From: Ariolimax columbianus
Taxonomy: Eukaryota; Mollusca; Gastropoda; Stylommatophora; Arionidae
Assembly: GCA_036924085.1 (NCBI GenBank)
Contig: JAVGWX010000007.1
Span: forward strand, 103,191,638 to 103,255,637
DNA length: 64,000 bases
Direction of reading: 5' to 3'
Shown: positions 22,709-34,400 of the stretch, one piece after another
How positions within the stretch are numbered: position 1 is the stretch's first letter
Layout: each line of letters opens with the position of its first letter
The notes under the pieces: generated by a model
The model's database searches: none
What the model saw: only the letters and a program-made list of their open reading frames with translations
Told to the model about the DNA's origin: nothing
Translations under genes and position numbers: made by a program

Positions 22709-25429
22709 CTAAAGGTGCAGGTGGAATGCTGCTATCTCCATTGGGGCTATGGATATTCTGTCTGAGAGTCTTACCGTCCGTTTGACAATTGTGTGTGTCA
22801 GAGTGGTTTCGTGAATGCTGGACAGGGCGAATCCCTCGAACAGCCTCTCAAAGGTTATGGACGAGTCAGACAGTGAGCACAGCAGGTTAGCTGCTGGGAA
22901 ACTGCAGTCGTAACCACGCCGGTGGAGGATGATGCTTGTGCCGTTGTAGTTGAGGTTTCCGTTGGCAAGACTGCGGAAGCTGACAGCACTGATGTCACAT
23001 GGAAGTGGTGTGAGGAATGGGGTAACAGTCCTCACGAAGATAGTTGTATCAACTGTGGCGAAGTGTGCTGGCACTGGCTGCTGCAGCATGTCAGAGACTG
23101 AGAGGGATGTCAGAGAAAGACTGATGTAGTGTGCTGGTGATGATGATGGTGCTGCGGGTGATGCCCTCCTCTCTACCATGATGACAAATCTACTAATGGT
23201 TGGTTTAATATCCGTGACCCCTTCTCCCATACCTCGGTTGTCGTCGTAGAGAAGTTGGCGGTCAAGCATGACCTCAATCTGACCCGTCTCAAGGCAGGCC
23301 ACCCCGTGAGGTTGAGCAGACAGGACGGTCAGTCTGGTCGCATGCTCCTCCAGCACCACAGCCGACGTCATGGGATAGTAGTTGGCTTCTATAGGCAGGT
23401 TTCTGTTTGTACGTCGCCGGATGAACTGGAAGCCGTTCTGGTCGGTGAAGTATGAGAGGTCGGTGTTGATGATGTTGGTGTTGAGTCGCATAATGATCTC
23501 TTTGTCTTTGAAAGGCTGTATGTTGAGCTTGTTCTCCAGCAAGATGGCTGACGTCAGATGAGCTGGGTGGTGGTACATGGTGAGTGTGTGCGTCAAGTGG
23601 GGCTCAAATCCCACAACGACTGTGGTCACATAAGGGCCCTGAGATATTCGGATGACTGGAATGCTTGGAAATAAATTTGTGGCGTGTCCCTTTGGAGAGA
23701 AGAGATATGCCCCACTTCGCTGAGACTTGTACATCTTGAAGCGTATGTTGAGTTTTGTTATATTTCTGGTGGCCATATCCATGACCTCTAGCAGTGACCC
23801 AGTTTGTGGGTCAAAGGTGAGTTGAATGACTTGGTTATCAAGTACTATCGGGAATGTTCGATTTGGCTCCGGTTTGTTGACCTGAAAGTGTAGGGAGCTT
23901 GGCACGTGAAACTGGGCCGAGTTAATGATAGTCACTGAGGATGTGTACAAGGTATCAGGACGGAAGTCTCTCTTGTACAGGATGTATGACGTGATGGCGA
24001 ACGGCCCGATCTCAGCCAGGAACGTTAACTCAAAGACACTGTCCAGCACAACAGCCTGTCCGTCACTGGCCCATACAGGACTAATCTGGCAGGGAACGAT
24101 GTGGTGTGAGCTGGCCACCACCTCTAGTTGTTGAGTGTTCACCAAGAGATGAATAACCTGATGCCTTGCCTGGCCCAGGGGGTTGAACAAAGCTACGGTG
24201 GTCCCTGACTCCAGCACTGAAATCACTTGCTTCTCTGGCAGGTCTGTATGCGTCCTCCTCACAACGTCTGGCTGAAACACTACAGGAGATTCTACTCTGC
24301 CATCTGAAAGTAACGACTGAAGTGTCAATCTCATGACTTCCTGAGATTGAGTGGCAGCTCGCATGAGGTACTGCTCATAGTCGTCCGCCACAAAGGACTT
24401 TGCAGTTCCAGTAATAGCATCATGGTGAAGGAATAGGCCAAGAGATCGCCTGGCTTGTTGTAGAAGCGACGAATGAACTGAGAACTTTGCATCTGGACTC
24501 ATCTGCCACCGCTTATAGAATGCGTAATGTAGTGTGTTGAGGATGTCTGACGCCTGGAGAGAAGCTTGAACCTCGCGCCCAAAGTACTTGTCGAATGGCC
24601 GCGTGGAATAGTAGCCAGTCCAGTAGGCCATGTCTCTGTCGGAGTATGGGAAGAAGTCGCCGCTAACCACTGGGAAATCTTCTTTTCTATTAGGGGACAT
24701 TCTGGTCACGTGTTCCTTTTTGACCAGTCGGAAGTAGTCTTTAAGAGTTGCCCACTGAACGTGCACATTCCAGTCAGACTTGGAGTTCATGTACTGCATG
24801 AGCCTCTCATAGTTCTCGTACTGCTGGTCCCACTCCTTCTCTTGGTCGTAGCGGAAGTCATCGCCGACGGGTACAAGAATTGTGTTGTACCGGAAGTAGT
24901 AAGCCTTAGCCCGGTATTGATTGTACAGCATTTCACCGCTCTGCTCAATGTTATCTTTAGTGATCTCCATCCCTCGAGCCTCAGAGAAGTCGCCTGGGAT
25001 TTGCCGGAAATCAAAGTGAAGGCAGACGAACTGGTTTGGTCCGCAGCTGTACTTAATGCTGTACAGCATGAAAGGCATCACGTGACAAAAGATATCGCTA
25101 GATCCACTCCTGTCCCACATTTGGCGCCAGTAAAACTCTAGCCCGCTTTTTTTCAGCAGAGATGACTTGACCGCCTGATGTACTCTCTGGATGACCATGT
25201 TGGACATTCCAGACTTCTGCCACAGGTACGGCATTGTGCTGGAGTAGCCAAAAGGATCAATGGACCAGCTGTTCTCAGGTCGTACACCAAGGTTCTCCCA
25301 CAGCCACTGATGACCCTCAATCAGCTGGTCAATGACTGCCACGTAATGGCTGCTGGCCTCGTCTGGCATCACCCAGCCTCCGAGGGTAATTTCCAGCTGG
25401 TTCCGTCTGATGAGTCGTCGGACCCGCAC
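22709..25429 (-). CDS. MAN2A1: Mannosidase exon 4 (terminal, 2721 nt)
   Basis: This exon encodes residues 195-1100 and the TAG stop. The acceptor is ATTGTGCACAG/GTGCGG. It carries the nucleophile motif, the acid motif, the zinc histidine and the whole C-terminal beta-rich region, with no frameshift or internal stop over 906 codons. The upstream sequence (25440-25640) is AT-rich intron. Vertebrate orthologues divide this region into many exons, so its uninterrupted state is notable. Confidence 0.95.
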   Translation of the reverse strand: MRVRRLIRRNQLEITLGGWVMPDEASSHYVAVIDQLIEGHQWLWENLGVRPENSWSIDPFGYSSTMPYLWQKSGMSNMVIQRVHQAVKSSLLKKSGLEFYWRQMWDRSGSSDIFCHVMPFMLYSIKYSCGPNQFVCLHFDFRQIPGDFSEARGMEITKDNIEQSGEMLYNQYRAKAYYFRYNTILVPVGDDFRYDQEKEWDQQYENYERLMQYMNSKSDWNVHVQWATLKDYFRLVKKEHVTRMSPNRKEDFPVVSGDFFPYSDRDMAYWTGYYSTRPFDKYFGREVQASLQASDILNTLHYAFYKRWQMSPDAKFSVHSSLLQQARRSLGLFLHHDAITGTAKSFVADDYEQYLMRAATQSQEVMRLTLQSLLSDGRVESPVVFQPDVVRRTHTDLPEKQVISVLESGTTVALFNPLGQARHQVIHLLVNTQQLEVVASSHHIVPCQISPVWASDGQAVVLDSVFELTFLAEIGPFAITSYILYKRDFRPDTLYTSSVTIINSAQFHVPSSLHFQVNKPEPNRTFPIVLDNQVIQLTFDPQTGSLLEVMDMATRNITKLNIRFKMYKSQRSGAYLFSPKGHATNLFPSIPVIRISQGPYVTTVVVGFEPHLTHTLTMYHHPAHLTSAILLENKLNIQPFKDKEIIMRLNTNIINTDLSYFTDQNGFQFIRRRTNRNLPIEANYYPMTSAVVLEEHATRLTVLSAQPHGVACLETGQIEVMLDRQLLYDDNRGMGEGVTDIKPTISRFVIMVERRASPAAPSSSPAHYISLSLTSLSVSDMLQQPVPAHFATVDTTIFVRTVTPFLTPLPCDISAVSFRSLANGNLNYNGTSIILHRRGYDCSFPAANLLCSLSDSSITFERLFEGFALSSIHETTLTHTIVKRTVRLSDRISIAPMEIAAFHLHL

Positions 25430-28400
25430 CTGTGCACAATAGTAGTCATAATGATAATATTAATGATAATATAAAATATAAAATTAATGATAAAAACAAA
25501 AATAATGAGAAATAATGATAATAAGTCTGATAATAATGGCAATAACTAATAATATAAATGACAGCGATAAAAGTGTAAATAATAATAACAAGAGGGCAAG
25601 TCAGTACAAAGTTCAGAAATGGTTACTAAAAAAAAATGTATAATTGCACTGACATTGTCCGTTATTTCTTAACATAATTCCCACCCACATTAATGTTCGC
25701 ATCGCTGTACCAGTCCACTAAAACCTGCAGCATAGAAGGCTATGCTCTACTGCCTCAACCAGATGTGCATGTCAATTGAACCTCCTCATTGATCCTCATT
25801 CTTATGTGTGGTTTGTCATCAGTTGACCTTCTGCTAGAAGAGTTGCCCGTTGGGCTAACGCGTCTCCTCTACTCGGTTTGTGGTCGGTTGTCTCCGTCAT
25901 TTTTATTGCAGTGTCACATTATTAAACGGGTAACGGTGAAATCCGACCGATCGTGTCTTCAAATTGATGGTCAGCTATGTAGCGAAATGACAGCACAAAC
26001 TATGAAATATTAGTAACCGATCACTGGGTACACACTGGGTCTGTTGTAATGTTACTTCCGACACCACACATCCTTGGTATTAACTACCACCATCGGAGAA
26101 CATGTCCTCCTCGTCGCGGTACAGGTAACGCTGAACCCAAACCACGTGTGTCGTTCTAGTAAGTCAGTCCAGACCAGGTGTGTCGTCCTAGTAAGTCCGT
26201 CCAGACCAGGTGTGTCGTCCTAGTAAGTCAGTCCACACCACGTGTCGTCCTAGAAAGTCAGTTTCGCAACACGATCACGATGATGATGGCGATAACCGAT
26301 GGCTTGCGAGGAACTAGCTAACCGATGGCTTGCGAGGAACTAGCTAACCTATGACTTGTGATGAACTAGCTAACCGATGGCTTGCGATGAACTAGCTAAC
26401 CGATGGCTTGCGATGAACTAGCTAACCGATGGCTTGCGAGGAACTAGCTAACCTATGACTTGCGATGAACCAGCTAACCGATGAATTGTGATGAACTAGC
26501 TAACGGATGGCTTGCGATGAACTAGCTAACCTATGACATGCGATGAACTAGCTAAGCTATGACTTGCGATGAACCAGCTAACCGATGACTTGTGATGAAC
26601 TAGCTAACGGATGGCTTGCGAGGAACTAGCTAACCTATGGCTTGCGACTAATTAGCTTAGCGATGGCTTGCGATGAACTAGCTAACCTATGACTTGCGAT
26701 GAACTAGCTAACCGATGACTTGTGATGAACTAGCTACACGCTGTTTTTGTTAATTCACCACTATCTACACCAGAAATGCTGGTATTAATTACAAACAATT
26801 GCGAAACTGTCAAAGCAAATTTAATCCTTGTACGCTATTAAGGGGACACAGCTCTGATGACACGCCACACATTAGAGTCATCGCGGGAGACACGTAGCTC
26901 GTGCTCTGACGTCGATGTCTCCAGCAAGTGGCGCAAGGGAAGGTTTATGCAGAAGAAGGGGAAGGGGAGACAAGAGGACACAGAGAAAGAAAAGAGCCGG
27001 AAAGAGAAAATGTCGTAGAAAGTCAGATATACTTGTGCTAAACAAAATGTCCGTATAGGCGAAGTGATTCTCCCAAAAATGGTGTACAGTTTCGACATCT
27101 TCATGATCCAGGAGACCTGCTTGAAGGAGAATGTTACCATCAAGTCTCCAGGATACAGATGCTACAGTAATCCATGCGGATCCAGCAAGCGGGGACTGGC
27201 GATGCATGTGAAGCAAGAACTTCCCCATACATGGATAGATACTAGCGCCTGTAAAATTGAGGATGTCGAGCTACAAGGGATTGAAGTAACAATCAACCAC
27301 CAAGAATTGAGAATCTACAACGTATACACTCACGTTGATCACCTCTTCGAGGACGTAAAGTGGGAGTTTCTGTCGGACGTCAGTCGGAGAGTAAAAAGTG
27401 CCTCATTGCAGGTGACTTTAATGCTAGGTCAAAGGAGTGGAGAAATGTCACTGAAAATAGGCAAGGGGGTCACCTTGAGCCAGGCATTAGTCCACACAAA
27501 CCTCACTGTCGTGAAGGACGGACGTCCAACAAGACTAGCATCTTGACCGGGAGATACGGATGGGGTCATCGACCTGGCTCTTATATCCAATGATGTTGCT
27601 CCATCCACACGCTGGGACGTATTAGGGGCACAAGAGAGCGACCACCTGCCGTGTGTCGTACTTATACCCAGAGGAAAACACACCAGACACCGGAAAGCCA
27701 AACAGGTGTTCAGATACACGTACGAACAGGATAATGTAGTGAACAAGCTGCGCCAGACTATCGGACGCAGGACCACTAGATCCCCATTTGTCCATCCACC
27801 CTGATGGAATCAAGTGATTGATACGGGCTGGAGAGAAAAGGAGGCGGCAACAAAGGATTGGCGTAAAACCAGAAAGAGAGCTGGTAATAATGTCGACGCA
27901 TTGAACGAGAAGGAGGAGGTAAAACGCAAAGCTACCAATTCCTTTAAAGCGTTAGCAAAGGAGTACAAAAGCGACAAATGGGAGGAGTTCATCACAGGAG
28001 TGGGTAATGATAATACCCTCCAGAAGTTCTGGCACATGCATTGAAAGATGAATGGACAGACTATAAGCCAGCTTATCTCCAACATTCAAGACACCACAGG
28101 AAGGCTCCTGACAGCATGTAGAGAAGGGTCTGGGTTTTTTTCAGTCGATATGTTGCCCAGACTGACAAAGGCGACAGAGATGCTCGTCAGGAAACTCGGA
28201 AAGGCATCTTAGACGCAGCCATCAGGGGAGAGGCTTATTGTAGACCTTATCACCAAGGCAGAGGTCGTAAATAGCCTGCGTACCAGCAAAAATACAGCCC
28301 CAGGTCCTGATGGAGTACAGTATTGCCACATCAAGCAGTTGGATGAGACAGAGATCAGAAATATGCAGAAGGAGTTCAACCACACTCTAGAGAAGGCATA

Positions 28401-31400
28401 TGTGCCTGAGGACTGGCTTCATAGCTCTCTGTGCCTGAGGACTGGCTTCATAGCTCTCTGTGCCTGAGGACTGGCTTCATAGCTCTCTGTGCCTGAGGAC
28501 TGGCTTCATAGCTCTCTGTGCCTGAGGACTGGCTTCATAGCTCTCTGTGCCTGAGGACTGGCTTCATAGCTCTCTGTGCCTGAGGACTGGCTTCATAGCT
28601 CTCTGTGCCTGAGGACTGGCTTCATAGCTCTCTATGCCCACTGCCTATACCTGGTAAGGACTCCACGCTTCTCAGCAGGTATCGAATAATCACCATACAC
28701 AATGTATATGGCAAATTGCTCGAGAAGATAGTGGCCAGGAAAATAATAGCCTACCTTGAATGGGAGCAGATTCTACCCAATACGCTGGGCAGCTATAGAA
28801 CAGCGAAGAAGACCTGGGCTAACGCTGGAACTTTCGCGTATGATGTGTACGAGGGGTTTCAGTCAAAGCAAGAAACAGTCACGGTGGCACTCGACCTGGA
28901 AGACGCATACAACCGTGTCGATTGTGTCACCTTAATTACCTGTCTGCAGCAGTGTGGTTTAAACCCGTGGCTGGCTAGTTGGATATCAGCTGCCCTGATG
29001 GAAAGAACAGTGTGGTTTAAACCCGTGTCTGGTTAGTTGGATATCAGCTGCCCTAATGGAAAGAACAGTGTGGTTTAAACCCGTGTCTGGTTAGTTGGGT
29101 ATCAGCTGCCCTGATGGAAAGAGCAGTGTGGTTTAAACCCGTGGCTGGCTAGTTGGATATCAGCTGCCCTAATGGAAAGAACAGTGTGGTTTAAACCCGT
29201 GTCTGGTTAGTTGGGTATCAGCTGCCCTGATGGAAAGAGCAGTGTGGTTTAAACCCGTGGCTGGCTAGTTGGATATCAGCTGCCCTAATGGAAAGAACAG
29301 TTGCGCTACGCGTGGGATCGTGGACATCAGACCCGAGGCGAATATGTCCAGGACTGCCTCAAGGGTCTCCGCTCTCACCGGTGCTGTTCAACATTTACAC
29401 AGTAAAAGTGGCCAATATTCAACCCACAGGGACAGGGCGAACGTTGACATTTGCCGATGACATTCTAACATACATGACTGGCTCAGACAGGCAAAAGTTG
29501 GTCAAAGATATCCAGGAAACTTTCCAAGGAATCTCACAGTGATGCAGCGACTCATGCTCCAAGATCAATCCGAACAAGGCCTGCATGATGTGGTCTTTGA
29601 ATAATGCCATAGTAAATGTTGAACTCCCGGGCATCACTTTTAATGGTTGCACCATCGACAAGTGTGACAGGTTGAAATACCTCGGAGTGACATTTCATCG
29701 CAGTCTTTCCTATAACTGCCATGTTGACCACGTCGTACAAAAATGCAAGAGAGGGTTAGGAGCACTCAATACCATGGCTGCTATCGACATGGAACAACGC
29801 CTCCTGTTCATCTTATTTCGCCAGGTCGTGTTGTCTGTCATCGATTACGGACTAGGCATCCTCACACTATCAAGAACACAGTGTGAAAGGTTGGACCGCA
29901 TCCAGAATGAAGGTATGTGACTGGTTCTGGGCTGCACTAGAGATACCCCGATTGTGATGATGCGGTACATGTTGGGATTGTTATCTGTGACATCCAGACA
30001 TAAACTGGCACAAGTCAAAGCCTATATGCGTGTCACCACAGACACTCGACACCCTCTGCACAGTAGTATCTCAGACATCAGGGGATCAAGAATCAAGAGA
30101 GAGGCGTTATTGGTAGCACAGACTGAGACAACAATCGGACACGTCACTCCAGTTGAGACAATAGCCACGAAGGAAGAATTGGTCCACACTGGTGATAGAA
30201 TGATAGAATGATAGAGTACCAGAGAGTCATCATAACCTTAGGCAAGGAATGCAGAGAACGGAGCAGCGAGAGAGCAGAGCACGAGGTGAATCAGCTGATC
30301 ATTGAGAACACGCAGGACAGTGACGCCTTCATATACATCAACGGATCAGTCGTGCGCAGTGGGATATCAGGCTGGGGTTTCTCGGCTAGAGTGAGAGGAG
30401 AGGTCGTTGCTGGGCAGTGGGACATCAGGCTGGGGTTTCTCGGCTAGAGTGAGAGGAGAGGTCGTTGCTGGGCAGTGGGACATCAGGCTGGGGTTTCTCG
30501 GCTAGAGTGAGAGGAGAGGTCGTTGCTGGGCAGTGGGACATCAGGCTGGGGTTTCTCGGCTAGAGTGAGAGGAGAGGTCGTGGCTGAGTGGGACATCAGG
30601 CTGTGGTTTCTCGGCTAGAGTGAGAGGAGAGGTCGCTGCTGAGCGCAGTAGGGAATACATGTCATCAACCTCCAGTATGAGAATGGAGACGGAAGCAGTG
30701 ACCTCTGCACTGAAATGGATATCTGAGACTTCTATAACAAAGGCAGTCATCGTGACAGACGCGCAAGCCGTACTTCAGAAAGTACAGAATGGATGGCTGA
30801 GGTACGAGTGGATAGCTGCTGTTGAGGCCTGAAACCTCCAGGGGTTGACCTGGATCTACTGTCCTGCTCATGCCAGGTTTCAGGGCAATGAAAGAGCTGA
30901 CATCTTGGCTTCACGGGCTCCCATCACGGGCACATTGGTGATGGATATAAGTGACATTTTGAAATCAATCAATGATTGCTGGATGAGGACACCGCAAAAG
31001 ATAAAGCAGCAATCCACAGACTGCAAAGTTTCGACATTAAACGAGGTTCGAGTGGAGTAGGGCGCATGAGAGGACGGTGCAGGAGAGTGCACAGCCAGCG
31101 AGCTACAGGGACCATCAGCATCCATACCTTACGCCATTTGCTGAGAGAGTCTGAGCACCTATGGGTATGCCCGGAGTGCAGTGGTGACGATTCTTATAAG
31201 GAGAAACAGATCATCCCTGAAACATCTCCGACCAAGTCGAACCAGGAGAACACCTCTACTGACCATCGTTATCTCTCAGTATGGCCTACAGGTCTAGAAA
31301 AGAGAAGAATTCCAGGTGACAATACAGGTTTATAAGATAATCAAAGGGAAGGATACATAAGGCTATAACAAGTTTGTTTTCTTCAAAATACAGCCACCAA

Positions 31401-34400
31401 CAAGAACAAAATGCTTTTGCTACAAATGAACTAAAGAAAGGCCCAGATTAGATATTAGGAAATAAATGTTTAGTCAGAGAGTGGTGAATGCTTGAAATGT
31501 ATTACCATAGGAAGTAGTGGAGGCAAGGGCAATTAATGCATTTAAGAAAAGATTGGATGCGCATAGCTTTTAGAGCAAGGAAATGCAAATGAAACTGGTT
31601 GTATACAGACTCTGCAGGGTCTTCTAGACCAGTATAAAGTTAAGTTATTAGGAAAACTAAGACCACACAAGAAAACATAGACCACACAAGAAAACAGACC
31701 ACACAAGAAAACATAGACCACACAAGAAAACATAGACCACACAGATTCGAATAAATAAATCAAATTGTATTGAGTTCTTCAATCTTGCCGAACCCACTCT
31801 GGTGGCAGGTTTGTAGTTTTGACATAGGTAGACTGAATAACATAGACCAGTGTTTTCCTCGCTGACATGCAAGACAAGACTTGGCAGGAAGATGTGCCCT
31901 AGCGGGATAGCAATGATGATGCCATCTTGTTGCTCATGCTTCTGTCACATAACTTCTTACTGGTGCTTTATGGTGACGTGAGGTGGGGTTTGGTCAGTGT
32001 GTCACACCTGGCCTTGAAGTGAGGTGGGGTTTGGTCAGTGTGTCACACCTGGCCTTCAAGTGAGGTGGGGTTTGGTCAGTGTGTCACACCTGGCCTTGAA
32101 GTGAGGTGGGGTTTGGTCAGTGTGTCACACCTGGCCTCGAAGTGAGGTGGGGTTTGGTCAGTGTGTCACACCTGGCCTCGAAGTGAGGTGGGGTTTGGTC
32201 AGTATGTCCCACCTGGCCGCGAAGTGAGGTGGGGTTTGGTCAGTATGTCCCACCTGGCCGCGAAGTGAGGTGGGTTTGGTCAGTGTGTCACACCTGACGC
32301 TACCTACAACAATAACAATTATAAGCAATCTACTGCAACAACTTACAACAATAATCTAGAACAGCCTAAAACAACCTACAATATTCTAAAACACCAACCT
32401 ACAAAAACAACCTAAAACACCAACCTACAAAAACAACCTAAAACACCAACCTAAAAAAACAACCTAAAACACCAACCTACAAAAATAACCTAAAACACCA
32501 ACCTACAAAAACAAACTACAAAAACAACCTGAAACAGCAAATAATAAAAACAACCTACAAACATAACTTACAAAAACAACATACAATTTCAACTTACAAA
32601 AGCAAAAAAAACAACCTTGAAAAAACAACTTACAAAATCAACAAACAAAAACAACTTACAAATACAACCTACAAATACAACCTACAAAAACAATCTACAA
32701 AAATAACCTACAAATACAACCTACAAAAACAACCTACAAAAACAACCTACAAAAACAACCTACAAAAACAACCTACGAGAACAACCTACAAAAACAAGCT
32801 ACAAAAACAAGCTACAAAAACAACTTACAAAAACAACCTTCAAAAACAATCTATAAAAACAACTTACAAAAATAACCTATAAAAATACTTACAAAAACAA
32901 CTTTCAAGAGCAAACTACAAAAATAACCTACTAAAACAATCTATAAAAAATACCTACAAAAACAACCTATAAAAACAACATACAAAAACAACCTATAAAA
33001 ACAACTTACAAAAACAACTTTCAAGAACAAACTACAAAAACAACCTACATAAACAACTTCCAAAAACAACTTACAAAAACAACACAAAAACAACCTTGAA
33101 AAACAACGTACAAAATTAACAGACAAAAACAACTTATAAATACAACCTACAAAACAATCTACAAAAATAACCTACAAAAACATCCTATAAAAACATCTTA
33201 CAAAAAAACTTTCAAAAGCAAACTACAAAAACAAGCTACAAAAACAACTTCAAAAACAACCTACAAAAACAATTTACATAGACAACATAGAAAGCAACCT
33301 TCAAAAACAACTTACAAAAACAAAAACAACCTGCAACAACAGCCCACAACAACAACCAGCAACATTAGTAGCCTACAACAACACCAGCCTACAACAACCA
33401 CATACAATAACACCAGTCTACAATAACATCAATCCATAACAACATCCTACAAATAGAACTATAAAATAACAACCTGCAAAAACAAACTATAACAACAACA
33501 ACCTACAACACAGCCAACAACAATATCAACAACAATACCAACTTTCAACAACCAATCTACAACACCAGCGTACAACAACCATCAACAACAACCTACAACT
33601 ACCTACAACCACCTACAACCACCTACAACCACCAACAACCACCTAAAACCACCTACAACCAACTAACAGCCTGCAACAACCAACCTAAAACAACCATAAA
33701 CAACCACATACAACTACCTACAACCACCTACAACCATCAACAACGACCTACAACCACATACAACCATCAATAACCACCTAAAACCACCTACAACCAACTA
33801 ACAGCCTGCAACAACTAATCCTACAACACCATTCTACAACAACCGTCAACAACCATCAACAACCACCTACAACCATCAACAACGACCTACAACCCCATAC
33901 AACAGCCTACAACCATCAATAACCACCTAAAACCATCTACAACCAACTAACAGCCTACAACAACCATAAACAACCATCAACAACGACCTACAACCACCTA
34001 CAACCACATACAACCATCAACAACGACCTACAACTACATACAACCACCTACAACCATCAAAAACCACTTAAAACCACCTACAACCAACTAACAGCCTGCA
34101 ACAACCAACCTACACCACCAGCCTACAACTACCATCAACAACCACCTACAACCATCAACAACCACCTAAAACCACCTACAACCAACTAACAGCCTGCAAC
34201 AACCATCAACAACTACCTACAACCACCTACAACCACATACAACCACCTACATCCACTTACAACCACCAACAACCATCAACAACCACCTACAACCACCTAC
34301 AACCACATACAACCACCTACAACCATCAATAACCACCTAAAACCACCTACAACCAACTTACAGCCTGCAACAACCATCAACCACTACCTACAACCACCTA

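Larger units (their letters stand above)
26850..31330 (+). mobile_element. Decayed non-LTR retrotransposon with RNase H (LINE A)
   Basis: Broken reading frames on the plus strand follow the order of an I/Ingi/Nimb-type LINE ORF2: endonuclease (IFMIQETCL near 27105; AGDFNARSKEW near 27410; ESDHLP near 27640), reverse transcriptase (NTAPGPDGV near 28300; VALDLEDAYNRV near 28890; LPQGSPLSPVLFNIY near 29355; FADDI near 29450), and RNase H (AFIYINGSVV near 30325; METEAV near 30680; IVTDAQAVL near 30750; GNERADILAS near 30885). Stops and frameshifts throughout make it inactive. It lies antisense to the mannosidase gene. Three internal tandem expansions (28402-28633, 28949-29300, 30352-30640) further disrupt it. 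Element ends and target duplication were not identified; the clade assignment is by motif memory. Confidence 0.85.
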
